6,693 nucleotides of DNA from the NCBI GenBank assembly GCA_023433275.1, contig JAEZDN010000095.1:1-6693 (forward strand). Direction: 5' to 3'. Position 1 is the first letter of the stretch. Each line of letters opens with the position of its first letter. Of this stretch, positions 1 through 6,192 are shown one piece after another. The notes under the pieces were generated by a model. That model did no database searches. It was not told the DNA's origin and saw only the letters and a program-made list of their open reading frames with translations. Source of the DNA: Verrucomicrobiota bacterium. GTDB taxonomy: Bacteria > Verrucomicrobiota > Verrucomicrobiia > Opitutales > Opitutaceae. A program made the position numbers and the translations under genes.

Positions 1-146
1 TCTTAATCTCTCTCCGGTTTCTGACCGTGGCTCTGGGTGGCGCCGGGGCGCCCCCGCCCCGGGCGGACCGGCCCGGGGGCGCGCCGGCTCCAGGAGACCT
101 TCCCTAGAAACGAGAGAAAGATTACGATTAAGAGAAAGAGAACGAT
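1..146. repeat. Left copy of the long hairpin repeat (cut by the window edge)
   Basis: This is an imperfect direct copy of the element at 6427-6604. Blocks shared exactly include 11-24 with 6463-6476, 26-40 with 6478-6492, 68-81 with 6521-6534, 83-92 with 6536-6545, and the 20-nt stretch 126-145 with 6578-6597. A pyrimidine-rich left arm (1-17) is complementary in character to the purine-rich right arm (111-145), and the middle is almost pure G and C. The outer left end probably lies before the window. I see no coding sense in it. It sits beyond the terminator of the leftward gene cluster. It looks like a non-autonomous, intergenic dispersed repeat; the family is not one I can name. Confidence 0.75.
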
Positions 147-190
147 TCGGACGGCGATCGAATGGCTCGTCGGGGACGAGATGACCCGCC

Positions 191-227
191 CAAAAACAAA
201 AAGGGCGGGGCTCATCGAGCCCCGCCC
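191..227 (-). terminator. Intrinsic terminator after the 81-residue gene
   Basis: On the minus strand a perfect 11-bp stem (203-213 pairs with 217-227; arm GGGCGGGGCTC) closes a 3-nt loop and is followed at once by a T-rich run, TTTTTGTTTTTG (202 down to 191). It begins 16 bp after the stop codon of the 81-residue gene. Stem, short loop and U-tract are all present, which makes this the clearest regulatory element in the window and supports the 81-residue ORF being the last gene of a leftward transcript. Confidence 0.93.
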
Positions 228-243
228 TCCCTCTTGGCAGGCG

Positions 244-489
244 TTACGCCTGAACCGGGTCCTGCTTCCAGCCGGCGAAGGCTTCGGGCCAGTCGCGCTC
301 GGCGGCGGCGAAGACGGCCGGCCAGTCCTGCTTCACCAGGGCAGCCACCTCCTCCTCGCCCAGTTGCGCGAGGTACTCGAGCACCACGGCACAGCGGTCG
401 TTGGCGTCGGCCGGGTGAACGGCACGCGCCCAGCCCTGCATGCGGCGGAGGTTGTTGTTGCTGAGAACGGATTTCGTTTCGGAGTTCAT
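244..489 (-). CDS. Small hypothetical protein, 81 residues, with a tandem DWP repeat
   Basis: I do not recognise this protein. It has no signal peptide or membrane segment; it is acidic, Ala-rich and predicted helical. Residues 55-65 and 66-76 form two adjacent 11-residue repeats, DWPAVFAAAER and DWPEAFAGWKQ, and a third, broken start (KQDP) follows. One cysteine (C33) is present. The start at 489 was chosen because the 20 bases before it contain no G on the coding strand, as at most other starts here; an in-frame ATG at 513 would add eight residues, and a longer extension to 675 looks like GC-rich spacer translation. The gene lies 252 bp after the AKR-like gene and 16 bp before a strong terminator, which argues that it is expressed. 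It may have its own promoter, but none is convincing. Function is unknown. Confidence 0.72.
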   Translation of the reverse strand: MNSETKSVLSNNNLRRMQGWARAVHPADANDRCAVVLEYLAQLGEEEVAALVKQDWPAVFAAAERDWPEAFAGWKQDPVQA

Positions 490-741
490 GGATAGGATGT
501 GGGTGTGGGCCATCGGCCCGATTGGGTTGATTTGATGAACACGACCGACACACGCGGTCGCGCCGCCCGCCGGGTTGGCGGCGGACAAAAGGCTGCTCTC
601 GCTCAGCGGCCGACGCGGTCCCGGAGGACCGGCACCGGCCAGCCCGTCAGGCAGGCCGAACGCGCGCGCGGCCAACAGCGGGCCGGATCCGGCATCGGCG
701 CGTCAGGCGACGCGCCGGAAAGCTTCAGGCGCAACCCTCCT
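490..741. other. Intergenic spacer, 252 bp, with hairpins
   Basis: This lies between the stop of the AKR-like gene and the start of the 81-residue gene. A 9-bp perfect stem (696-704 with 709-717, loop AGGC) begins 25 bp after the AKR stop on the minus strand and is followed by a small palindrome, CCGGATCCGG (683-692). There is no U-tract, so intrinsic termination there is doubtful. A 6-bp hairpin (616-621 with 626-631) and an alternating CG run near 661-670 are also seen. No credible ORF or promoter was found. Confidence 0.5.
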
Positions 742-1731
742 TCAAACATGGCGCAGCTCCATCCGCGGGTCCTGCACGCTGGTGACTTCCGCCAGCGCGG
801 CCACCTCGTCGGGCGTAAGGAACATCTCGGTCGCGCCGAGCAGCTCGTCCAACTCCCGCGTCCCGGGCGCCGAGATCACGGCGGAGGAAACCTGCGGGTG
901 GTGCAACGCCCACGCCAGCGCCACGCGCGCCACCGGCACGCGGCGGCGATCGGCGATCCCGCCGAGCACGTCCAGCACCGCATCGCCGACATTGCAGCCG
1001 AAGCGCTCGCTCTGCCAGTCGCGGCCCGAGATACCAAGCTCGCCCGGCACCGCCGGATGCTGCGCGAGGAAACCGCCGGCGAGCGGCGAGCGCGCGACAA
1101 ATCCCAACCGGTGCTCGCGGCACATCGGCAGGATCTCGCGCTCCGCCGGGCCGCGGCTCAACAGCGAGTACTCCCCTTGCACGGCCTCGAAGCGGGGCAG
1201 GTTGCGCACCTCCGAGCGGTGGAGCGAGTCCACCACCCGCCACGCCGGAAACCCGCCGGCCACGGCGTGGCGCAACCGCCCGGCGCGGATCAGCATGTCC
1301 ACGGCCTCGACCACGTCGTCGAGCGGTACCAGCGCGTCCTGCCAGTCGCACACCAGCAGGTCGAGGTGCCGCGTGCCCAGCCGGCGCAGGGAGCGCTCGC
1401 ACGCCTCGCGCACATGGTTCACGAACGCCATGCTGCCCCCGCGCGACGGCCGCGTGAATGCCAGCCGTGTCGCGAGCACGAGCTTGTCGCGGTCGATCCC
1501 GCGCGCCTGGCGCCACCGGCCCACCAGTTCCTCGGAGCCGCCGGCGGGCAGGAACGAAGGCGTCTCCTGGTCCGCCGCTCCCAGGGTCTCGATGAAGCGT
1601 CCGCCCGCGGCGTAATAGGCGTCGAGCAGCGCGAACGCGGAGGTGTCGTCATTGTCCCAGCCGAGCTTGGTGGCGTCGAGGCAGAGTTCGGAAACATAGA
1701 GGGCGGTGCGGCCGAGTTTTCGTTTGTTCAT
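742..1731 (-). CDS. Aldo/keto-reductase-fold protein lacking the catalytic tetrad
   Basis: The 329-residue protein has the length and landmarks of the aldo/keto reductase family (Tas/YajO-like branch): LGRT-YVSELCL (6-18), AGGRFIET (42-49), SEELVGRW (66-73), DKLVLATR (82-89), RSLRRLG (113-119), then FVARSPLAGGFL and a C-terminal helix pair. Active members use NADPH to reduce carbonyls with an Asp-Tyr-Lys-His tetrad. By motif alignment all four are changed: Asp to E48, Tyr to A53, Lys to R89 and His to D129. The late cofactor loop (usually like GAR-T-EQL--NLG) reads SAPGTRELDELLG, losing the Arg and Asn. The frame is open and well kept, so this is not a decaying pseudogene but probably a non-catalytic, or differently catalytic, member. 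It follows the PAS gene by 81 bp on the same strand. The start at 1731 has a C-rich leader and no Shine-Dalgarno. Family assignment is firm; function is unknown. Confidence 0.9.
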   Translation of the reverse strand: MNKRKLGRTALYVSELCLDATKLGWDNDDTSAFALLDAYYAAGGRFIETLGAADQETPSFLPAGGSEELVGRWRQARGIDRDKLVLATRLAFTRPSRGGSMAFVNHVREACERSLRRLGTRHLDLLVCDWQDALVPLDDVVEAVDMLIRAGRLRHAVAGGFPAWRVVDSLHRSEVRNLPRFEAVQGEYSLLSRGPAEREILPMCREHRLGFVARSPLAGGFLAQHPAVPGELGISGRDWQSERFGCNVGDAVLDVLGGIADRRRVPVARVALAWALHHPQVSSAVISAPGTRELDELLGATEMFLTPDEVAALAEVTSVQDPRMELRHV

Positions 1732-1798
1732 AAGGCTTGGAGGTGGCGGTGAAGGAAGGTTCGTGACGGAGTGGCGACGCGGTGCGGGATAAGGCGTG

Positions 1799-1836
1799 GA
1801 CGAGCCCCGCCCCTACCGGAGGACGGGCGACTCGTC
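1799..1836. repeat. GC-rich hairpin over the PAS gene stop codon
   Basis: GACGAG (1799-1804) pairs with CTCGTC (1831-1836), and the sequence between them continues the imperfect stem (CCCCGCCCC against GGACGGGC). The PAS gene stop (1813-1815) lies inside it. There is no U-tract on the minus strand, so it is not a classic terminator. The CCCCGCCCCTAC edge resembles the GTAGGGGCG edge of the repeat at 6631, so it may be another member of a local repeat set. Confidence 0.4.
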
Positions 1837-2310
1837 GGGACGATGCGCCCTGCCCCACGGCGGGGTCGGCGTGGCTCCCGTTTTCTCCGGGCGCGGGCGA
1901 TCGATGATGCCCTCGATCGCGAGCAACTCGCCGGCGGCGTTGATCACCGGCGTGAACCGGTCCTCGATGAGCACGAGGGCGCCGTGCGCGCTGCGCACGT
2001 GATACTCGACCGTGGCGCGCTGGCGGTGCCACGCGGCGAGGCGCACGCGCTCGTTCACGCGCCGCCAGTCGGCTCGCGCCACCAATTCGCCGAACGCGAT
2101 GCTCGCGTTGCCGATGAAGCGATGCGGGTCGTAGCCGAGCACGTCGCGACACCCCTCGCCCACGAACTCCATCGTCCAGCGCGAGTCATGCCGGCGGCGG
2201 TAGGCGAATCCACTGAGATTACCCAGCAGGCGGGCAAACGCATCGCGACAATCAATGCAGGCCACATAGGACGGGACGGCGACGGGAGGAGTGCTGGAGG
2301 AGAGGTTCAT
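1813..2310 (-). CDS. Stand-alone PAS-domain protein
   Basis: The 165-residue protein holds one PAS fold of the PAS_3 type at about residues 31-138. Visible landmarks are NLSGFAYRRR (31-40), the segment FVGEGCRDVLGYDPHRFIG (49-67), the helix DWRRVNERVRLA (81-92), YHVRSAHGALVLIEDRFTPV (103-122) and the closing strand ELLAIEGIIDR (128-138). Such domains sense ligands, light or redox state, or mediate protein contacts. No kinase, GGDEF, HTH or other output domain follows; the last 27 residues are Pro- and Arg-rich and look disordered, and the final ones are encoded by a GC-rich hairpin. Cysteines C18, C21 and C54 are present, but there is no clear haem or flavin signature. It would therefore have to act on a partner in trans. 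It lies 77 bp after mscS and 81 bp before the AKR-like gene. Domain call is good; role is unknown. Confidence 0.88.
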   Translation of the reverse strand: MNLSSSTPPVAVPSYVACIDCRDAFARLLGNLSGFAYRRRHDSRWTMEFVGEGCRDVLGYDPHRFIGNASIAFGELVARADWRRVNERVRLAAWHRQRATVEYHVRSAHGALVLIEDRFTPVINAAGELLAIEGIIDRPRPEKTGATPTPPWGRAHRPDESPVLR

Positions 2311-2387
2311 GATTTTCGGGAATGAAGGGTGGGAGGATGAAACGCGTCGGGCGGCGGCTCGCGCGGAGGGCGAAGGCGGGCGCGGGC

Positions 2388-2915
2388 TCAGGAGGCGGCC
2401 GGCAGCGCGGGGGCGTGACGCTTGAGCGCCCGCTGGAAAAACAGATTGTTCGGCACCTGCAGGATCCCGCCGTCGGCGCAGCGCAGCGTCGTGTAAACCG
2501 GGTTGAGGTCCGTGACTTCGCCGATCACCGGGTCATCGCCGATGATCTCGACCCGGTCGCCGACCTCGAACGGGCGGAACACCACGATCAGCACGGAAGC
2601 CAGCATGTGGCTGAGAATGCTCCACATCGCGACAAACCCGATGGCGATGAGGCTGAGCGCGCCGACCAAAGTCGACCACAGCCCGTGCAGGTCGATGCCC
2701 AGGATCAGGAGCGCCACGACGGTGAGGCCGCCGATCACCAGCCAGCGGGTGACGCCCTTGGGCAGGCCAAGTCGCCGGTGCGCGAGCGCGGTGATCGCCG
2801 GACTCGGACGCGCGGGGCGCGCCAGCGCGGCGGTCGCCAGGATGGCCACCGCGGCGAGGGTGACGGGTCCGAGCGTGTGCACGGAGGGTAGGCTGAGCGG
2901 ATTGAACAGGGTCAT
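2388..2915 (-). CDS. Short MscS-family mechanosensitive channel
   Basis: The 175-residue membrane protein has hydrophobic segments at about 17-33, 57-75 and 79-113. The last matches the pore-lining TM3 of MscS and runs into the FRPFEVGDRVEI (113-124) hallmark and the beta domain, GEVTDLNPVYTTLR (132-145) and ADGGILQVPNN (147-157). MscS channels open under membrane tension and release solutes on hypo-osmotic shock. E. coli MscS has 286 residues; here the protein stops about 18 residues after the PNN motif, so the cytoplasmic alpha/beta cage is missing. No homologous continuation appears in the 77 bp downstream, so a recent frameshift is unlikely. It starts 30 bp after the homospermidine synthase stop and is probably cotranscribed with it. 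The leader CAACCCTCCCTCCC has no Shine-Dalgarno. Family call is firm; channel activity is inferred. Confidence 0.92.
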   Translation of the reverse strand: MTLFNPLSLPSVHTLGPVTLAAVAILATAALARPARPSPAITALAHRRLGLPKGVTRWLVIGGLTVVALLILGIDLHGLWSTLVGALSLIAIGFVAMWSILSHMLASVLIVVFRPFEVGDRVEIIGDDPVIGEVTDLNPVYTTLRCADGGILQVPNNLFFQRALKRHAPALPAAS

Positions 2916-2945
2916 GGGAGGGAGGGTTGGGCCGGCGCGACGGCG

Positions 2946-4391
2946 TCACGGCCGGAAGACGAAGTTGCGGAATTGCCACGGGTCGGTCCGGTCGACCTGG
3001 GTCTCGGAGCGTTCCTCGAAGTAGTCGCGGTGCCGGTTGAGCGGCGTCCAGTCGGAGCGGGCCGACGTGATCGTGCCGAGATAGGGGCGGGCGACCTCGA
3101 GAATCTCGCGGTGCGGGAGATCCTCGGGCAGGCACACGCCGCGGCGCGGGTGGCGGATGACCCACGTGATGCCCGCGAGCACGCCGGCAGCCACCTGCAC
3201 GGCGGTCGCGTTGACGCCGCGCACCTTCTTGCGCGCCGCGGCGATCGAGAGCGTGCTGCCCGTCCACCAGGAGCGGAAGCGGTGGCCCATGATGAGCGCA
3301 CCGAAGGCGTCCTCGCCCGTCGCGATCTCGTTGGTGAGGATGCGCGTGCGGGGATGGATCTCGTAGTTGCGCGCGCGGAGCTCGTGCATCGACAGCATGG
3401 AGTCGTTGCACGGCAGGTACGCGTAATGGACGGTCGGGCGATAGACCACGCGATCGTCCTCGCGGACGGTGAGCGTGTGCGAGAGGCCGAACGACTCGCC
3501 GTGGGTCACAACCATGCCGACGATTTCCTCGTCCGGAACCCAGGAGCGAATCCAGGTGTTGAGGCCCATCTGCGGGAGGATGATCTGGTTGCCCGGGCCC
3601 GTCGCGGGCTGCGTGGCGAGCGGCGGAACCCACTTCTCGTGCGTGCCCCACCCGATCTCGCTCGGCGAGATCGACTCCTCCCACATGCCCTGCGGGCTCC
3701 AGGTGGAGACGAACTCGTCGGGCGCCTTGGCGCGGTGCGCGCGCTGGGTGTCGCGCTCGCTGCAGTGGATGACCTTCACGCCGAGCTCGCGCGCGAGCTG
3801 CGGGAACGTCTCGTCCTCGAGCAGGCGCTCGAGGCGGCGCTTGCGCGCGGCGGAGAGTTTGTTCTCCGCCAGCAACGCGGCGCCGATGTCGAGCAGCCCC
3901 GCCTTGGCGAAGTGCGAAACCAGGCCCGGGTTCGAGCCGTGGTCGAGCAGCGCCGTGGCGCCGCCGTGCCAGCGCGCGATGAGCGGCAGGAGCTTCGCGT
4001 ACTTGCTGTACAGCGACTTCTCGAGGGTCGGCTTGCGATGCATCTCGGCCGTGGGATCCCACGACTCGAGCGACGCGTTCACATAGAGCACCTCGTTGTC
4101 GTGGGCCCATTGCACGATGTCGAAGCAGTCCACGCTCCACGCCAGGTCGACGATGAGGTCGCCGGCGCGTGCGTGCGTCGAAAGCAGGCGCGCGAGGCTG
4201 AACGGCGTGACCCGCTCAGGGAAGAAGCGCAGCCCCTTCGCGATCCAGGGACGCAGGACCTCCGTGCGATCCTCGAAGTCGATCACGACGATCGACGCGC
4301 AGGGCACGCGGAGGTGTTTCACGAGCATCGGCAGCAGCGCCTGGGCGACGATGCCGTGACCGATCATGATGATGTTGTGCTTGAATTCCAT
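2946..4391 (-). CDS. hss: Homospermidine synthase (NAD-dependent, Blastochloris type)
   Basis: This 481-residue protein makes sym-homospermidine from two putrescines with release of ammonia, or from putrescine plus spermidine, using bound NAD+ as a redox prosthetic group in the cytoplasm. The N-terminal Rossmann motif is MIGHGIVAQ (9-17), with VVIDFEDR (35-42) after the second strand. Family signatures follow: SNPGLVSHF (153-161), CSERDTQRAHRAKAP (210-224), STWSPQGMWEE (229-239), IGWGTHEKW (246-254), VHYAYLPCNDSMLSMHE (321-337), GHRFRSWWTGSTLS (369-382) and DPWQFRNF (470-477). By recalled comparison with the Blastochloris viridis enzyme (about 477 residues), E212, W231 and E239 correspond to its substrate-site E210, W229 and E237. 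The length is full. The start at 4391 puts the Rossmann motif near the N-terminus and has a G-free 20-base leader. A 289-bp spacer precedes it, so it probably heads a transcript with the mscS-like gene. Confidence is high. Confidence 0.96.
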   Translation of the reverse strand: MEFKHNIIMIGHGIVAQALLPMLVKHLRVPCASIVVIDFEDRTEVLRPWIAKGLRFFPERVTPFSLARLLSTHARAGDLIVDLAWSVDCFDIVQWAHDNEVLYVNASLESWDPTAEMHRKPTLEKSLYSKYAKLLPLIARWHGGATALLDHGSNPGLVSHFAKAGLLDIGAALLAENKLSAARKRRLERLLEDETFPQLARELGVKVIHCSERDTQRAHRAKAPDEFVSTWSPQGMWEESISPSEIGWGTHEKWVPPLATQPATGPGNQIILPQMGLNTWIRSWVPDEEIVGMVVTHGESFGLSHTLTVREDDRVVYRPTVHYAYLPCNDSMLSMHELRARNYEIHPRTRILTNEIATGEDAFGALIMGHRFRSWWTGSTLSIAAARKKVRGVNATAVQVAAGVLAGITWVIRHPRRGVCLPEDLPHREILEVARPYLGTITSARSDWTPLNRHRDYFEERSETQVDRTDPWQFRNFVFRP

Positions 4392-4492
4392 GAGAGGGAG
4401 ATGGGTTGAGAGGAGCCGCGGCGAAGGCGGCGGAGCAGGATGATTGCGCGCCTGGTGCGGAGCGCGGTCGGGTCGTGGGAGGACCAGCCACT

Positions 4493-4530
4493 CCGAGCCC
4501 CAAGTGGTTGAATAGACTACTTAGGCTCGG
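4493..4530. repeat. Imperfect hairpin upstream of hss
   Basis: CCGAGCCCCAAGT (4493-4505) is nearly complementary to ACTTAGGCTCGG (4519-4530), with one mismatch and one extra base, around a loop of about 13 bases that can pair further. It sits 100 bp before the hss start. It has no U-tract. It may be an operator, an RNA leader hairpin or part of a dispersed repeat. Confidence 0.45.
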
Positions 4531-4583
4531 GTTTGGCGGGGCGCCGCCCACGCCACCCGGTGCGCTGAGGCCCGGGTGTAGCA

Positions 4584-4664
4584 GGGGCGCAGTCTGGTCT
4601 GCGCACAGCGTCCACTCGCGGCGTCAGCCTCCAGACGCAGCAAGACTGCGCCCCGACGAGTGGA
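4584..4664. repeat. Hairpin repeat with GGGGCGCAGTCT core
   Basis: GGGGCGCAGTCT (4584-4595) is the exact reverse complement of 4643-4654, and pairing continues imperfectly with TCTGCG (4598-4603) against CGCAG (4636-4640). A second inverted pair interlocks with it: TCCACTCG (4611-4618) against CGAGTGGA (4657-4664). The same core occurs at 6634-6645. It begins 16 bp after the rnk-like stop on the minus strand, so it could end or protect that transcript, though there is no U-tract. It resembles REP-like intergenic repeats. Confidence 0.65.
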
Positions 4665-4680
4665 GGATGCGTGCGGGTGG

Positions 4681-5127
4681 TCACGACACCAGGTGCGGGA
4701 GCGAATACGCCGGGCGCACCGTGGCCGTTTCGGGCGCGGGAGCCGGGGCGGAAACGCGGCGGACCTTGAGCTGGCGGACGCCGCCCGGCGTGGACCAGTT
4801 CACGATGTCACCCACGCGGCAGCCGATAAGGGCGGTGCCGATGGGCGCGAGGATCGAGATCCGCTTAAGCTCAATGTCCGCGCGATCGGGGAACGTGATG
4901 GTGTATTCCTCCACCTCGCCGGTGCCGATGTCCTCGAACTCGACGGTCGAGTCCATGGTCACCACGCCGGAAGGGAACGCGCTGGGATCGATGACCGCGG
5001 CGCGGTCGAGTTCCTCGCGGAGGTTGCGCAGGGGCGCGTGGCCAGCCTGCGAATACAGCGAGGTCGAGAGCAGCAGGCGGAGCTTCGTGTAATCGGAGCG
5101 GGAGATATAGATGGGAGTGTGGTTCAT
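4681..5127 (-). CDS. Rnk-like / GreA-GreB C-terminal domain protein
   Basis: The 148-residue protein matches the Rnk branch of the GreA/GreB superfamily. A short N-terminal helical part (about 8-45, ending EELDRAAVI) replaces the long Gre coiled coil, and a C-terminal FKBP-like domain follows with SGVVTMDSTVEFED (53-66), YTITFP (75-80), ISILAPIGTALIGCRVGD (90-107) and WSTPGG (111-116). Rnk binds RNA polymerase near the secondary channel but, unlike GreA, does not stimulate transcript cleavage; in E. coli it was first described as affecting nucleoside diphosphate kinase levels. The last 22 residues are Ala/Pro-rich and probably flexible. The start at 5127 follows a G-free leader containing CAACCCACCC. 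It lies 87 bp after the metallophosphoesterase gene. The domain is clear; whether it is true Rnk or a Gre-like paralogue is less sure, so no symbol is given. Confidence 0.9.
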   Translation of the reverse strand: MNHTPIYISRSDYTKLRLLLSTSLYSQAGHAPLRNLREELDRAAVIDPSAFPSGVVTMDSTVEFEDIGTGEVEEYTITFPDRADIELKRISILAPIGTALIGCRVGDIVNWSTPGGVRQLKVRRVSAPAPAPETATVRPAYSLPHLVS

Positions 5128-5214
5128 GATGATTGGGTGGGTTGGAGGCTTTTTGGGGTGGAACAGCCGGCCGCGGCACCGGGAAGGCGCGGGGCCGGTC
5201 GGAAAACGAAGGGA

Positions 5215-5922
5215 TCAGACGACGACGGGCGTGGAGTCCGCCGTGACCAGTTCGGGAGCGCCCGCGAAGGCGGACTCGATGCCGTCGCGCGCGGTCACGC
5301 GTTCCGCGGCGAGCACATCCGTCTGGATGAGGATGTGATTCGGGAACGGGGCGTCCGCGTCGCGGCCCGGGTTGAGGAACAACGTGCCATCGCGTTCCTC
5401 GCGCCAGTCCATCGGATCATGCACGTGGCCGGAGAGGACCAGGCGCGGCGCGTAGCGGCGGACCGCCGTGAGGAGGTCGGGATCACCGCCGTCGGAGCCG
5501 TTGGCCCGCGTGGTGACGGCGGTGCCGCTCGGGGCGGCATGCACCACCCAGACGTCCGCCGCCCCGCCCTTCGGCCGCGTGGTCGCGCCGATGGTGAGGA
5601 AGGAGAGCCCGGCCCAGGCGAGGTGCCGGCCATCGGTCCACACATTCGGATTGTCGATCCGGCGCAGCCAATAGGCCGGCGTCCAGCGGTCGGTTTCCGA
5701 ATCCCACTCGAGGTCGTGGTTGCCGCTGCACAGCATGATGGGCCGCGGGTACGCGTTGAGCCAGTCGCTCACCCACTCGATCTGGCGGCGATGCGGGGTA
5801 GCGACGGTGAGGTCGAGCATGTCGCCCGACATCACGAGCAAGTCGTGCGGCGGGGCGTCGTGGCAGAGCCAGTCGAACCAGCGTTGATTGAAATGAAAGT
5901 CGGAGACGTGAAGGATGGTCAT
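5215..5922 (-). CDS. Calcineurin-like metallophosphoesterase
   Basis: The 235-residue cytoplasmic protein carries the full dinuclear-metal motif set of the calcineurin-like phosphoesterase family: DFH (D8, H10), GDMLD (GD at 33-34), GNHD (67-70), a metal-site His in VVHAAP (H128) and GHVHD (165-169). These enzymes hydrolyse phosphomonoesters or diesters, and this compact size is shared by cyclic-nucleotide phosphodiesterases and other small members; the substrate cannot be told from sequence. LFLNPGRD (181-188) is the usual strand and loop after the last motif. The start at 5922 places DFH at residue 8, as in most relatives; the frame runs open to 6048, but those 42 extra residues are Arg/Pro-rich spacer translation. 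The leader ends CACACCC and has more G than the others. It is the first gene of the leftward cluster, with about 500 bp of non-coding DNA before it. Confidence 0.94.
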   Translation of the reverse strand: MTILHVSDFHFNQRWFDWLCHDAPPHDLLVMSGDMLDLTVATPHRRQIEWVSDWLNAYPRPIMLCSGNHDLEWDSETDRWTPAYWLRRIDNPNVWTDGRHLAWAGLSFLTIGATTRPKGGAADVWVVHAAPSGTAVTTRANGSDGGDPDLLTAVRRYAPRLVLSGHVHDPMDWREERDGTLFLNPGRDADAPFPNHILIQTDVLAAERVTARDGIESAFAGAPELVTADSTPVVV

Positions 5923-6095
5923 GGGTGTGCCCAGGCTGTGCCGCGGCGCGCCGCGCGAAAAAATGCGCGCGCCCGAGGCGGGTGGAGGAAAAGACCGCGC
6001 GACGGCGCGGCGGGGGGGTAACTTCGCGCGCACGTCCCGTGAGGACATGCCGCGGCAAGGGAAGCTATCGAATCGTTTGGTCCCGGGCGCGCCTG

Positions 6096-6123
6096 AGGTC
6101 AGACCGCGCTATGCGCGTGACCT
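6096..6123. other. Stable hairpin, possible structured RNA
   Basis: AGGTCA (6096-6101) pairs with TGACCT (6118-6123), and after a one-sided 3-nt bulge CGCGC (6105-6109) pairs with GCGCG (6113-6117) around a 3-nt TAT loop. There is no U-tract on either side. The neighbouring GC-rich sequence (6124-6192) has further pairing potential. No known RNA family was recognised. Confidence 0.4.
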
Positions 6124-6192
6124 TAGCGGGCGGCTCCGGGTTGCCCCGGGCAGACATACAACGCCGTGCCCACCGCGTGGAAGCGGCGGGTG

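Larger units (their letters stand above)
4392..4680. other. Spacer between the rnk-like gene and hss, 289 bp
   Basis: No credible ORF is seen on either strand. It holds the hairpin repeat at 4584-4664, a second hairpin at 4493-4530 beside the only AT-leaning stretch (about 4501-4525), and the C-rich hss leader at 4392-4411. The hss promoter should lie here, but no good -35/-10 pair can be pointed out. Confidence 0.55.

Noticed and set aside
499..1752. Long plus-strand open frame (417 codons)
   Set aside because: It is antisense to the AKR-like gene; its translation is Arg/His/Gln-rich with no recognisable motif, as expected from a GC-rich complementary strand.
2533..4140. Minus-strand open frame of 535 codons in another frame than hss
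   Set aside because: It overlaps hss and the mscS-like gene out of frame and translates to Arg/Pro/His-rich sequence without motifs.
2973..4409. Long plus-strand open frame (478 codons)
   Set aside because: It lies opposite hss, whose translation matches a known enzyme over its full length. The antisense product is Arg/Ala/Glu-rich and has no domain features.
4660..6021. Plus-strand open frame of 453 codons spanning two minus-strand genes and their spacer
   Set aside because: It runs across the rnk-like and metallophosphoesterase genes, both with clear family motifs; the frame stays open because of the high GC content.
5923..6048. N-terminal extension of the metallophosphoesterase
   Set aside because: The extra 42 residues are Arg/Pro-rich and precede the usual MTILHVSDFH beginning of the family. 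A signal peptide is not apparent.
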